Shown here: positions 25,400-34,423 of the stretch, one piece after another | Layout of the letters: each line of letters starts with the position of its first letter | How positions within the stretch are numbered: the first letter of the stretch is position 1 | Source: Calditerricola satsumensis | GTDB lineage: Bacteria > Bacillota > Bacilli > Calditerricolales > Calditerricolaceae | Direction: 5' to 3' | NCBI RefSeq assembly: GCF_014646935.1 | Contig: NZ_BMOF01000008.1 | Span: 1 to 56,186, forward strand | DNA length: 56,186 nucleotides | Program-made: the position numbers and the translations under genes | Notes under the pieces: generated by a model | The model's input: the letters and a program-made list of their open reading frames with translations, nothing else | The model's database searches: none | Told to the model about the DNA's origin: nothing

Positions 25400-25678
25400 T
25401 TACGATTCGGTCGCTTGCGCCTGCGGTTGCGCTTCCGGTTTGGCCTGTTGCGGGGGTTCGGCCATCAGGGAAACCGGCCGCTGCGGCGTGAAGGTGGAGA
25501 TGGCGTGCTTGTAGACCATCATCTGCTTCCCGTCGCTTTCAATGACGACGGTGAAATTGTCAAAGCCCCGGATAAACCCGCGCAGCTGATAGCCGTTCAC
25601 CAGGTAGATGGTCACCGGGATATGCTCTTTGCGCAGCTGGTTTAAAAAGGTGTCCTGAATGTTGATCGCCTGTTTCAT
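25400..25678 (-). CDS. hfq: RNA chaperone Hfq
   Basis: Sm-like hexameric RNA-binding protein. The Sm1 region [44 protein letters not shown] and the Sm2 motif MVYKHAIST are complete. Length 92 aa from the second ATG at 25678, which has AGAAGGGGG at proper distance; the first ATG at 25684 abuts that site. The C-terminal tail is rich in Pro, Gln and Ala and longer than in B. subtilis (73 aa). It follows miaA by 32 nt, the usual miaA-hfq pair. Confidence 0.96.
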   Translation of the reverse strand: MKQAINIQDTFLNQLRKEHIPVTIYLVNGYQLRGFIRGFDNFTVVIESDGKQMMVYKHAISTFTPQRPVSLMAEPPQQAKPEAQPQAQATES

Positions 25679-25710
25679 GGGCATCCCCCTTCTCTATTCT
25701 TCACACGATC

Positions 25711-26715
25711 CTATTCGGCACGGGCGAAGAACTTTCCTGCCACGAGCCGACAAATTTGTTCGATTTGCTCGGCGCGCGCCGCCGGGTCGGTCATGTCGGA
25801 CCAGACGATGCCCGGCATGTGACGGAACCACGTCAACTGCCGCTTGGCGAATTGCCGCGTGCGCCGCTTGATCGCCTCCACGGCCTCGTCGAGAGAAATT
25901 TCACCGCGCAAATAGGGAAGCAGCTCCTTGTACCCCAGCCCCTGCATGGCCGTCGCCCGCTCGTCGAAACCCCGTGCCACCAGGCGGCGCACCTCATCCA
26001 CAAGCCCGGCGGCGATCATCCGGTCGACGCGTTCGTTGATCCGCGCGTACAGGACGCGGCGGTCCATGGTCAGGCCGATCAAGAGGAGGTCATACGGCGA
26101 GGGCCGCTCCTTGTCGCGCTGGAATTCGGCCATCGTGCGCCCGGTCTGCTCGTAAATCTCCAGGGCGCGGATGATGCGTCGCACGTCGTTGGGGTGAAGG
26201 CGCGCCGCCGTTTCGGGATCGATTTCCCGCAGCTTGGCGTGCAGGGCCTCGTTGCCGTGCGTTTCGGCAAAGCGGCGCCACTTTTCGCGCAGGGCGGGAT
26301 CGGCCGGGGCGTTGGAAAAGCGGTAGCCTTGCACCACCGCCCGCACGTACAGGCCGGTGCCGCCGACGAGGATGGGCAACCGGCCGCGCCGGTTGATGTC
26401 GGCGATGAGGGGAACGGCCAGGGCCTGGAACTGGGCCACCGAGAAGGGCTCGTCCGGGTCGAGGATGTCGATGAGGTGGTGAGGGATCTCGGCGCGGATG
26501 GCGGGGTCCACTTTGGCCGTGCCGATGTCCATCCCGCGGTACACCTGCATCGAGTCGCCGGAGAGGATCTCGCCGCCAAAACGGCGGGCGAGCACGAGGC
26601 TGACGTCGGTTTTGCCCACCGCCGTCGGGCCGACGATGGCCACGAGGCGCTGGCGTTCCGGCGGCGCTGTCGCATCCTGCCGGCGCGCGCCGTTTCGTGG
26701 GGCGTGGGCGGTCAT
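25711..26715 (-). CDS. miaA: tRNA dimethylallyltransferase
   Basis: Adds the dimethylallyl group to A37 of tRNAs that read UNN codons. The P-loop GPTAVGKTD, the DSMQVYRGMDIGTAK motif and PHHLIDILDPDEPFSVAQF are clear. Length 334 aa including about 20 extra N-terminal residues (from MTAHAPRNG) that may be untranslated. It overlaps the preceding methyltransferase by 4 bp. MiaB, encoded at 34815-36281, acts on the MiaA product, so both steps of ms2i6A37 formation lie in this window. Confidence 0.96.
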   Translation of the reverse strand: MTAHAPRNGARRQDATAPPERQRLVAIVGPTAVGKTDVSLVLARRFGGEILSGDSMQVYRGMDIGTAKVDPAIRAEIPHHLIDILDPDEPFSVAQFQALAVPLIADINRRGRLPILVGGTGLYVRAVVQGYRFSNAPADPALREKWRRFAETHGNEALHAKLREIDPETAARLHPNDVRRIIRALEIYEQTGRTMAEFQRDKERPSPYDLLLIGLTMDRRVLYARINERVDRMIAAGLVDEVRRLVARGFDERATAMQGLGYKELLPYLRGEISLDEAVEAIKRRTRQFAKRQLTWFRHMPGIVWSDMTDPAARAEQIEQICRLVAGKFFARAE

Positions 26716-27497
26716 GGCGCGTCCACCCGGATGATGCCGTAGGCCACCGAGTTGCCCACTTCGTGCACCTCGGCAAAGCCGAGGCGGGCAAATTCCGCGC
26801 TTCCCTGGCGCTCCTTCATCACCACCATGCGACGGGCGACGCGCCGCGCCTCGCGCACGGCCTCCGGCGACAGAGGAGCGGGGTTGGCGAAGGGGCGCAG
26901 GCTCCCGATGCCCGAAGACGCTTCCACCGGGCGGCGGAACATCGGGTCAAAGTAGACGACGTCAAAGGAGCGGTCGGCGCATTGGCGCAGGTAGTCGAGG
27001 TGGTCGGCGCAGACGACGCGAATGCGGCGCAGCGCGGCGTCGATGGCCGCGGATCCGCTCGAGTAGGTTCGGAGCCCCTCGGCGACGACGGCGGCGATGA
27101 GGGGCTCCGACTCCAGCCCCACCACTTCCCCGCCTTCCCCCACGGCCAGCGACAGGACGGCGGCGTCGGCGGCCAGACCCAGCGTGCAGTCGAGGACGCG
27201 GTCCCCGGGTCGGATTTCCATAAGCTCAACCATAGGATCAGTATCGCCGCGAAGGAGGTGGCGCATACGGATCATGGCCGTATTGGGATGGTAGACGAAG
27301 GGCCGCTCGACGCCCGCGCGGTAGAGGCGCGGGCCCTCCGCCGTCACGACGAGCACCGTGTCGGTTCCCTCCTCGCGCATCAGCCGGGCGATGGACCGCT
27401 TTTTGCGCGGCACCAGGCGCGCGCCCAAGAAACGGGCCAGCCGTTTGGCCGTCTCGCGCAGCGCATCGTCGGGTTTTGGCGAGGTGGTGACGATCAT
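26712..27497 (-). CDS. Class I SAM-dependent methyltransferase, RsmJ/YhiQ-like
   Basis: A predicted RNA or DNA methyltransferase of 261 aa. The SAM site reads GDRVLDCTLGLAADAAVLS, and the catalytic-like motif is YFDPMFRRP, close to the DPMYP of RsmJ (16S rRNA m2G1516 methyltransferase of E. coli). It is packed between mutL (1 nt gap) and miaA (4-bp overlap), so it belongs to the mutS-mutL-miaA-hfq operon. Target is not established in Bacillales. Confidence 0.8.
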   Translation of the reverse strand: MIVTTSPKPDDALRETAKRLARFLGARLVPRKKRSIARLMREEGTDTVLVVTAEGPRLYRAGVERPFVYHPNTAMIRMRHLLRGDTDPMVELMEIRPGDRVLDCTLGLAADAAVLSLAVGEGGEVVGLESEPLIAAVVAEGLRTYSSGSAAIDAALRRIRVVCADHLDYLRQCADRSFDVVYFDPMFRRPVEASSGIGSLRPFANPAPLSPEAVREARRVARRMVVMKERQGSAEFARLGFAEVHEVGNSVAYGIIRVDAP

Positions 27498-27498
27498 C

Positions 27499-29418
27499 TC
27501 ACATCACCCGCTTGAACCATTTTTCCAGCTCGTAGGTGGTCACGTGCACGATCACCGGCCGCCCGTGGGGGCAGGTGTAGGGCATCCGGCATTGGGCCAG
27601 GTCGGCCAGGAGCGCTTCCATCTCCTCGCGCGTCAGGTACCGGTTGGCCTTGATGGCCGCCTTGCACGCCCGCGACGCGGCGAGGTGCTGGCGCAGGGCG
27701 GCCTCGTCGACGTGCGGATGGGTCAAGACGAGACGGATCAGGTGCTCGGCCCAGGCCGCCTCTTCCCCGTGCGGGAACCAGTGGGGATGGGCGCGAACGG
27801 CAAAGGCGTGCGGGCCGAAGGGCTCGACGTCGAGCCTTAACCGGCGCAGCTCGTCGAGGCGCTGGCGCAGCGCCTCCGCTTCGGCAGGCGGCAGTTCCAC
27901 GGTATGGGGCACGAGCAGCGGTTGCACGCGCAGGGGTTCTTCCGCGTAGGCGCGGAGGATCGCTTCGAACCACACGCGCTCCTGGGCCGCGTGCTGGTCG
28001 ATGAGGAACAGGCCGTCGGGGTTCTGCGCCAGGATGTACGTTCCGTGCAGCTGGCCGATGAGGTGGAGCTCCGGAAAGGGCCGGGTTGAACCGGCGGGGT
28101 TCGCTTCGGCTGCGGCGTCCGGCGCGGGGTCCGGTTGTGTGCCGGCGTCGTGGGCGTGCGCGGGGGCGTCAGCCTGGGATGGGGCCTCGGTGTGCTGAGC
28201 GGCATCCGGGGCCTCTGGCGGCGCGCCCTCGTCATTGGGCCGAGCGCCGTCCGTCGACGGCGGGTCCGCATCTGCCGACGGGGAACCGCTGGATGCAAAC
28301 AGCGCCGCGGCTTCCCGGGCCACGTCGGCCCCGATCCGCCGCGCCGCGTCGAGAGCGCCCCAGCGCATCGCCACCTGTTCCGCGCGGGGATGTGCCGGCC
28401 GCGCGGGTTTTGTCGGCGCGGGGATGAGGACCTCCCCCGCCAGGGCGTCTCCGACGGCGTCGCGGATCAGGGCCAAGAGGGCGTCTTCCTTGCCGAAGCG
28501 CACTTCCAGCTTGGCCGGGTGCACGTTGACGTCCACGAGCTCCGGGTCCATCTCCAGGTGCAGGATGGCGATGGGGTAGCGGTGCACGGGGAGCAGCGTG
28601 CGGTAGCCGTCAAGGACGGCGCGCAACAGGGACGCGTTTTTCACGTACCGGCCGTTCACGAAAACGGAAATGTACCCGCGGCTGGCGCGGCTCACCTCGG
28701 GGCGGCCGACGAGGCCGGTGAGCCGGAAATCGAGGCTTTCGGCGCGCACCGGGACGAGGTGCTTGGCCGTTTGGTGGCCGTAGACGGCGGCCGCGGCGTG
28801 CTTGAGCGCGCCGTCGCCGGGGGTGGCGAGGAGGCGGCTTTTGTTGTGGGCGTAGGCAAAGGCGATGTCGGGCCGGGCCAAGGCGAAGCGCGTCACGCAG
28901 TCGGTGATGTGGCCGAGCTCGGTGTGGACGCTTTTGAGGTGTTTGAGGCGTGCCGGCGTGTTGTAAAAGAGGTCGCGCACCGTCACCTCGGTGCCCGTGC
29001 GAGCGGGGGCGTCTTCAACGGTCAGGAGGCGCCCCCCTTCCACGGTGACGCGCGTGCCCGCAGCTGCGCCGCGCGGGGCGCTGGTGAGCACGACGCGGGA
29101 GACGGCGGCGATGGACGGCAGCGCCTCGCCGCGAAAGCCCAGCGTGCGGATGCGGAACAGGTCGCGTTCGCGCGCGAGCTTGCTCGTGGCGTGGCGTTCG
29201 AAGGCCAACCGGCAGTCGTCGCGGTCCATCCCTTCCCCGTCGTCGCGCACGGTGATGCGCGAAAGGCCCCCCTCCTCGACGAACACTTCAATGCGGCGCG
29301 CCCCGGCGTCGAGGGCGTTTTCCACCAGCTCCTTCACCACCGACGCCGGCCGCTCCACCACTTCCCCGGCGGCGATTTTGTCGATCAGCCGGTCGTCGAG
29401 GCGCTGGATCTTCCCCAC
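27499..29418 (-). CDS. mutL: DNA mismatch repair protein MutL
   Basis: Mismatch repair endonuclease and matchmaker, 639 aa. N-terminal GHKL ATPase motifs are ELVENALDAGA, DDGEGMDRDD and RTLGFRGEALPSIAAVS. A long low-complexity linker rich in Ala, Pro, Asp and Glu spans about residues 370-445. The C-terminal domain carries the endonuclease motif DQHAAQERVWFE and the zinc-associated ACKAAIKA and CPHGRPV motifs. MutL here is thus the nicking type, as expected without MutH. It lies 33 nt after mutS. Confidence 0.97.
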   Translation of the reverse strand: MGKIQRLDDRLIDKIAAGEVVERPASVVKELVENALDAGARRIEVFVEEGGLSRITVRDDGEGMDRDDCRLAFERHATSKLARERDLFRIRTLGFRGEALPSIAAVSRVVLTSAPRGAAAGTRVTVEGGRLLTVEDAPARTGTEVTVRDLFYNTPARLKHLKSVHTELGHITDCVTRFALARPDIAFAYAHNKSRLLATPGDGALKHAAAAVYGHQTAKHLVPVRAESLDFRLTGLVGRPEVSRASRGYISVFVNGRYVKNASLLRAVLDGYRTLLPVHRYPIAILHLEMDPELVDVNVHPAKLEVRFGKEDALLALIRDAVGDALAGEVLIPAPTKPARPAHPRAEQVAMRWGALDAARRIGADVAREAAALFASSGSPSADADPPSTDGARPNDEGAPPEAPDAAQHTEAPSQADAPAHAHDAGTQPDPAPDAAAEANPAGSTRPFPELHLIGQLHGTYILAQNPDGLFLIDQHAAQERVWFEAILRAYAEEPLRVQPLLVPHTVELPPAEAEALRQRLDELRRLRLDVEPFGPHAFAVRAHPHWFPHGEEAAWAEHLIRLVLTHPHVDEAALRQHLAASRACKAAIKANRYLTREEMEALLADLAQCRMPYTCPHGRPVIVHVTTYELEKWFKRVM

Positions 29419-29451
29419 CCGTATCCCTCCTTCCTGCCACGCCCTCGGGCG

Positions 29452-32091
29452 TCACGGCCTTTGCGCGCTCGCCTCCGCGTTGCGCGCGAGGCGGCGTTTC
29501 CACTCGAACAGGAGCTGCAGCGCCTCGAGCGGCGTCGTCCGCTCGGGATCGAGGCGGCGAATCGCCTCGAGGACCGCCTCCTCCTCGGGATCGCGCTCCG
29601 GCGCGGGAGGCGACGCAAACAGCCAGTCGGCGAAGGACAGCTGGCGCGGCTCGGCGGGGTCGGCGGCAGGCGGCGAAGCGGAAGCCGCCCTTCCCGCACC
29701 GGTTTCCCCGCCTTCCAGCTCGGCCAGGATGGCCCGCGCCCGCTCGATCAGCTCCGGCGGCAGGCCGGCCCGCTCGGCCACGTGGATGCCGTAGCTCTTG
29801 TCGGCCTTCCCTGGGAGGATTTTGTGCAGAAAAATCACCTTGCCGTCCTGTTCCGAACAGGCGGCGTGGACGTTGACCACGCCGGGCAGGCGCTCGCCGA
29901 GGGCGGTCAGCTCGTGGTAGTGGGTCGAAAAGAGCGTCTTCGCCCCCACGCGGTCATGCAGGTACTCGATCACGGCCTGGGCCAGCGCCATGCCGTCGTA
30001 GGTCGACGTGCCGCGGCCGATCTCATCGAGAAGGAGCAGGCTCTTCTTCGTCGCCCCGAGGAGGGCCGCCTTCGTCTCCACCATCTCGACCATAAAGGTG
30101 CTCTGGCCGCCGGCAAGGTCGTCGGAGGCGCCGATGCGGGTGAAGATGCGGTCGACGATCGGGATGCGCGCCCGCTTCGCCGGCACGAAGCAGCCCATCT
30201 GGGCCAGGATGACGATGAGGGCCACCTGGCGCATGTAGGTGCTCTTGCCGGCCATGTTCGGCCCGGTGATGAGCAGGATGGGCCGCTCGTCGTCGAGACG
30301 CACGTCGTTGGGCACGAAGGCGCCGTCGGTCAGCGTGGCCTCCACCACCGGATGGCGGCCCTCTTCGATCACCAGCGGCCCGTCGTCGGCCAGCTCGGGA
30401 CGCACGTAGCCCCGCTCGGCGCTGACGTCGGCCAGGGCCTGGAGCACGTCCAGCTCGGCGATGCGCCGGGCGAGGGCCTGCAGCCGCACCAAGTGCCCCT
30501 TCACCCGATCGCGCAGGGCGCAAAACAGCTCATGCTCCAGGTCAACAAGACTGCTTTCCGCCTCGAGAATGAGCGCCTCCTTTTCCTTCAGCTCCGGCGT
30601 GACGAACCGCTCGGCGTTGGCCAGGGTCTGTTTGCGCTCGTAGCGGTGCAGCGGCACGAGGTGCAAGTTGGGCTTGCTCACCTCGATGTAGTAGCCGAAG
30701 ACGCGGTTGTAGCCCACCTTGAGCGACTTGATGCCCGTCGCCTCGCGCTCGCGGGCCTCCAGCTCGGCGATCCACGCCTTGCCCTCGCGGCTGGCCCGGC
30801 GCAGCTCGTCGAGGCGCGCGTGGTAGCCCTCGCGGATCATTCCGCCCTCGGTGATGGTCGGCGGCGGGTCGTCCACGAGCGCCTCGGCGATGGCTGCGGC
30901 CACATCGGAACACGTGTCGGTCTCCCGGGTCCATTGGGCCAAGGGGCCGCCCGCGTCGGCCAGTTGCGCCAGCAGTTCGGCCGCCGCCTCGAGCGAGCGG
31001 CGCAGCTGGACGAGGTCGCGGGCGTTGGCACTGCCAAAGGCGATGCGCCCGGCCAGGCGCTCCAGGTCGTAGACGCCCCTGAGGTGTTCGCGCACCTCGA
31101 GGCGGAGCGGCAGATGGTCATAAAAAAACTGAACGGCGTCGAGACGCTGTTCAATGGCCCGGCGGTCGAGAAGGGGCTTGTCCAGCCAGCGGCGCAAGAG
31201 GCGCGCGCCCATGGCCGTCATCGTCCGGTCGAGGAGCCACAGCAGCGAGCCCTTGCGCTCCTTGCCCCGTATCGTTTCCACCAGTTCGAGGTTGCGCCGC
31301 GCGCTGGCGTCCAGCTGGAGGAACTGGCGCGCGCGGTACGGCACGATCCGCGTGATGTGCGCCAGCGTCCGCTTCTGCGTCGCTTCCAGGTAGGTGACCA
31401 GACGGGTTGCCGCGCGAACCGGCCCGTCGGCCACCTCCCCCTGAATGCGGGCACGGACCGCGTCCCGCGCCGCGTCGGATTCGCCGTTCCACTCCGTCAC
31501 CGCCGCTCCCCACAGCTGCTTGAGGGTGCGGCGCGAAACGCGCGAGGCGGCCTGCTCGTCGAGAAGCACCTCGCGCGGGGCGTAGGCGGCCAGCTCGTCA
31601 TAAAGGGCCTGCGCGTCCTCTGCTTCCGTTACGTAGAAGTCGCCGGTGCCGACGTCGCACACGGCCAGGGCCAGCCGCCCGTCGGCGTCGCCGGAGACGG
31701 CGGCCAGGTAGTGGTTCTCATGGCCCGCCAGGCTGTGCCCCTCGATGAACGTGCCCGGCGTGATGACGCGCACCACTTCCCGCCGCACGACGCCTTTGGC
31801 CGTCTTGGGGTCTTCCATCTGCTCGCAGATGGCCACCTTGTAGCCCTTGTCGATGAGCTGGCGGATGTATTGCTCGGCCGAATGGTGCGGCACGCCGCAC
31901 ATCGGCACCCGTCCGCTCCCCCCGTCGCGGCCGGTCAAGGTGATCTCCAGTTCGCGCGCCGCCGTCACGGCGTCATCAAAAAAGAGCTCGTAGAAGTCCC
32001 CGAGCCGGAAGAAGAGCAGCGCGTCCGGGTATTGCTCCTTGATGGCCAGATATTGCCGCATCATCGGCGTGTAGCCGCCCATTTTTCCCAC
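29452..32091 (-). CDS. mutS: DNA mismatch repair protein MutS
   Basis: Mismatch recognition ATPase, 879 aa. The N-terminal mismatch-binding motif is FFRLGDFYELFFDDA, with the Phe-x-Glu of YELF. The ATPase domain has GPNMAGKSTYMRQ, LLLDEIGRGTSTYDG and the STHYHELT switch. Length and domain order are normal. ATG at 32091 follows GAGAGGAAACGGGTGGG. It starts the mutS-mutL-methyltransferase-miaA-hfq transcription unit and has a TATAAT element upstream. Confidence 0.97.
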   Translation of the reverse strand: MGKMGGYTPMMRQYLAIKEQYPDALLFFRLGDFYELFFDDAVTAARELEITLTGRDGGSGRVPMCGVPHHSAEQYIRQLIDKGYKVAICEQMEDPKTAKGVVRREVVRVITPGTFIEGHSLAGHENHYLAAVSGDADGRLALAVCDVGTGDFYVTEAEDAQALYDELAAYAPREVLLDEQAASRVSRRTLKQLWGAAVTEWNGESDAARDAVRARIQGEVADGPVRAATRLVTYLEATQKRTLAHITRIVPYRARQFLQLDASARRNLELVETIRGKERKGSLLWLLDRTMTAMGARLLRRWLDKPLLDRRAIEQRLDAVQFFYDHLPLRLEVREHLRGVYDLERLAGRIAFGSANARDLVQLRRSLEAAAELLAQLADAGGPLAQWTRETDTCSDVAAAIAEALVDDPPPTITEGGMIREGYHARLDELRRASREGKAWIAELEAREREATGIKSLKVGYNRVFGYYIEVSKPNLHLVPLHRYERKQTLANAERFVTPELKEKEALILEAESSLVDLEHELFCALRDRVKGHLVRLQALARRIAELDVLQALADVSAERGYVRPELADDGPLVIEEGRHPVVEATLTDGAFVPNDVRLDDERPILLITGPNMAGKSTYMRQVALIVILAQMGCFVPAKRARIPIVDRIFTRIGASDDLAGGQSTFMVEMVETKAALLGATKKSLLLLDEIGRGTSTYDGMALAQAVIEYLHDRVGAKTLFSTHYHELTALGERLPGVVNVHAACSEQDGKVIFLHKILPGKADKSYGIHVAERAGLPPELIERARAILAELEGGETGAGRAASASPPAADPAEPRQLSFADWLFASPPAPERDPEEEAVLEAIRRLDPERTTPLEALQLLFEWKRRLARNAEASAQRP

Positions 32092-32118
32092 CCGTTTCCT
32101 CTCCCAAATTCACCGCAT

Positions 32119-32124
32119 ATTATA
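32119..32124 (-). promoter_or_regulatory. -10 element upstream of mutS
   Basis: TATAAT on the minus strand inside an AT-rich patch, 28 nt before the mutS ATG. No convincing -35 was found. Confidence 0.45.
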
Positions 32125-32166
32125 ACACACGCGAAGCGGCGGCGCGTAACGCCGGCGCAACGCGCG

Positions 32167-33612
32167 TTAGGCCCGTCGTGGCCTGCGCGGCGCCGGAGGC
32201 GTTTTGGGCGCATAAGGCGGGAGCTGCCACGCTTTGCGGATGTCCTCCGTCTCCTTCCACGGCTCGCCGTGTTGCGCGAGGTCGAAAAAGGCGTTCAGGG
32301 GACCCGCGTAGCGGGCAAAGGAGGGCAGCCGCTCAATATCCTGCCGCACCAGCGGAAGCAGAAGGCGCAACGCGTCGCGGTCGCCCTCGTAGAAGGCGCG
32401 CTGGGCGTTCGGCTCGGCAAGGGGCAGCTTGCGCAGGGCGAGGTAGTGTTCGGCGATCAGCTTGGCCAGGATGATGACGCCCTTGGCGATCGTTGGGGAG
32501 ACGAGCCAGCTGGGCAGGGTGCGGTATTCGAAGCCGCCGTGTTCCTGGGGGCGCCAATCGCCGAGAAAGCCATACTTCGGTCGCCGGGCGCGCGACGAGG
32601 GCGGTTCGAGGCAGGCCAGCGGGAGGGCCAGGTAGTTGTCGAGGGCCCGCAGCAGGTGGCTGTTGGCGCTCACGCGGCTGAAGTGCAGGTGCCCGCCGAT
32701 GGGATAGCCCGCAAACGGCATGCCCCCGGCCACCCAGGCGACGTCGCGCCGCGCGACGCGCCGCACGCCGAGGAGCATGTTGCGGAAAAGGTCGCGCACG
32801 AGGTCCTTCGGATCTTCGGCCGGCTGCGGACGCAGTTCGCCGATTGGCAGGTGCCTGCGGGTGGCGTCGCCGCGCAGCCAGAGTTGGTCGCAGCCGATGC
32901 CGCCGCCCCGCGGAAAAAATCGGGAGGCCAGGATCAGCTGGCCCCGCCCGTCGCGCAGCATAAATTCGGGGTCGGCTCCCAAGAGCACCGGTTCGGTTCG
33001 CAACCGATCTCCTTGGAGTTCGGCCTCGTACAACGCCAAGCGGTGTTCCAGGCGGCGCACCAGGGGGTTCGGCAAGGGCGGGGCCGGCTTGACGTCCAAC
33101 ACGGCCCACGCGCCGTTTTTGCGAAGGCCCAGGCGCACCCGCGCCACGTCCAGCCCCAGGGCGTACACCACGCGCCAGGCCAGTGTTCGGGCGCGTTTCA
33201 CCTCGCGGCTGGCGACCGATGCCGTCACCTCGACAAAGCGCGTTTTGCCCCGTCGCAGCCTGCGGGCCAGCAGGGGGCCATCCGGTGTCCGGTACACGGC
33301 AAAGGGGGTCAGTTGGAACACGAAGATCACGTACTGCCGAATCCACTCCCGTTCCGACGCCGCCTCGGCCTTTGGCGGCAACCCGTTGACGGCCAGGATC
33401 GTCCGCATGCGCTCGGGGTCTGCGACGTTGGCCAAGCCTTCGCGCCCGTTGAGAACCGGAACCGTTGCCTCAGAGGCCGCCAGTGCGTCAATGCCCCATT
33501 GCAGCACGAACGGTACCTGTTCCGCCGGCAACTCGGTTCCGTGCGGCAAGGAAAACCGGGGAAGATCGGCCTCCTCTCCGTGCAGCACAAATCCCGGCAT
33601 TGCCTTCGCCAT
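32167..33612 (-). CDS. PhiEco32-type COOH-NH2 ligase (amidoligase) with an ATP-grasp-like N-domain
   Basis: 481-aa predicted enzyme that would join a carboxylate to an amine. Residues about 209-440 carry the glutamine-synthetase/GCS-like amidoligase type 2 motifs: LGADPEFML (211-219), GGHLHFS and FEYRTLPSWL. Residues about 1-190 look like a degenerate ATP-grasp: a LNGREGLANVADPERMRTILAVNGLP entry helix and ALGLDVARVRLGL, then VLDVKPAP near 172-179, where ATP-grasp proteins have their metal-binding end motif. The acid and Asn of that motif are not clearly kept. It follows cotE by 54 nt on the same strand, so a spore-coat link is inferred. Start could be the ATG four codons later. Confidence 0.75.
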   Translation of the reverse strand: MAKAMPGFVLHGEEADLPRFSLPHGTELPAEQVPFVLQWGIDALAASEATVPVLNGREGLANVADPERMRTILAVNGLPPKAEAASEREWIRQYVIFVFQLTPFAVYRTPDGPLLARRLRRGKTRFVEVTASVASREVKRARTLAWRVVYALGLDVARVRLGLRKNGAWAVLDVKPAPPLPNPLVRRLEHRLALYEAELQGDRLRTEPVLLGADPEFMLRDGRGQLILASRFFPRGGGIGCDQLWLRGDATRRHLPIGELRPQPAEDPKDLVRDLFRNMLLGVRRVARRDVAWVAGGMPFAGYPIGGHLHFSRVSANSHLLRALDNYLALPLACLEPPSSRARRPKYGFLGDWRPQEHGGFEYRTLPSWLVSPTIAKGVIILAKLIAEHYLALRKLPLAEPNAQRAFYEGDRDALRLLLPLVRQDIERLPSFARYAGPLNAFFDLAQHGEPWKETEDIRKAWQLPPYAPKTPPAPRRPRRA

Positions 33613-33666
33613 CCTTCCCTAGGCCGGTGGAAAAAAGAACGGGAGGAGGTGCGTTCTCCAACCCGG

Positions 33667-34242
33667 TTAGTCGAGATCGTCCAGCAGGATGTCCGGATCC
33701 AACTCCTCCCCCTCGTTGGGGCTGTCGGCGGATGCGGCGTCCGCCTCGTCAAACTTGTCGTCGTCGTGGCATCCCGGCGGATAGACGAGCACGCAGATCT
33801 TGGTCTCGGCCACCGCCTCGACGTAGAATTCCCCTTCCACCTTGACGAGCACGCCATCCCGGTTTTTCGTCACCGTCGCTTCCACGGCGCTCGGCGCCTG
33901 CGTGACCCGGCAGTGGATCTGCATGGAACCGGGAATGGCGTTGGTGTCGAAGTAGTTCAGGGTCACCTTTTCGACATAGGAAACGGTTTCCTTGGCCACG
34001 GCCGTCTTTGTGTTGTTGTCGAAGGAGTACCAGATGTTGATGTCATACGAAACGACAAGCTCCACCGCATCCCCCGCTTTGTCCGCCGTATAGGTGTGGT
34101 TGATCACCCAGCACCCCAGGATGCTGGAGGGCGTTTCGGGAAGACGCACGGTATGGGTAGCCTGGAAGTAGAGCCGGCCCTTGCCGCAAACCGCCTTGGT
34201 GAAAATCTCCCGGTATTGATAGTCCCGTTCGGCCAGGGGCAT
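33667..34242 (-). CDS. cotE: Outer spore coat morphogenetic protein CotE
   Basis: CotE directs assembly of the outer coat of Bacillus spores. The 191-aa protein matches from MPLAERDYQYREIFTKAVCG onward, with QATHTVRLP, SSILGCWVINHTY and DINIWYSF, and ends in the typical acidic tail with DPDILLDDLD. An AGGAGGAGG site precedes the ATG. A sigma-K-like promoter lies upstream and a terminator separates it from ricA, so it has its own late-sporulation control. Confidence 0.96.
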   Translation of the reverse strand: MPLAERDYQYREIFTKAVCGKGRLYFQATHTVRLPETPSSILGCWVINHTYTADKAGDAVELVVSYDINIWYSFDNNTKTAVAKETVSYVEKVTLNYFDTNAIPGSMQIHCRVTQAPSAVEATVTKNRDGVLVKVEGEFYVEAVAETKICVLVYPPGCHDDDKFDEADAASADSPNEGEELDPDILLDDLD

Positions 34243-34278
34243 GGCAAACCCTCCTCCTGCGAATGGTCAGTTCCATTC

Positions 34279-34302
34279 TATGCAGGACAGTGGTCTAGGT
34301 GC
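34279..34302 (-). promoter_or_regulatory. Candidate mother-cell (sigma-K/sigma-E) promoter of cotE
   Basis: On the minus strand a GCACC (34302-34298) and a CATA-GAAT (from 34282) are spaced about 16 nt, resembling sigma-K (AC-N16-CATA---TA). The last A is G. The cotE gene of B. subtilis has sigma-E and sigma-K promoters, which supports the idea. Confidence 0.45.
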
Positions 34303-34333
34303 ACAAAAATCGTCCGGTTTGTGGAAAACGCAA

Positions 34334-34363
34334 AAGCCCCGCGGGTGTTAACCCGCAGGGCTT
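34334..34363 (-). terminator. Terminator of miaB-ricA
   Basis: On the minus strand AAGCCC-TG-CGGGT pairs with ACCCG-CG-GGGCTT around a 4-nt loop, followed by TTGCGTTTT. Confidence 0.8.
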
Positions 34364-34423
34364 GCGGCGGCGCGCCGGTCGGGGCGGCGCAGGCGGGCCG
34401 GCTCCTATGCGGCGTGATGCGAC

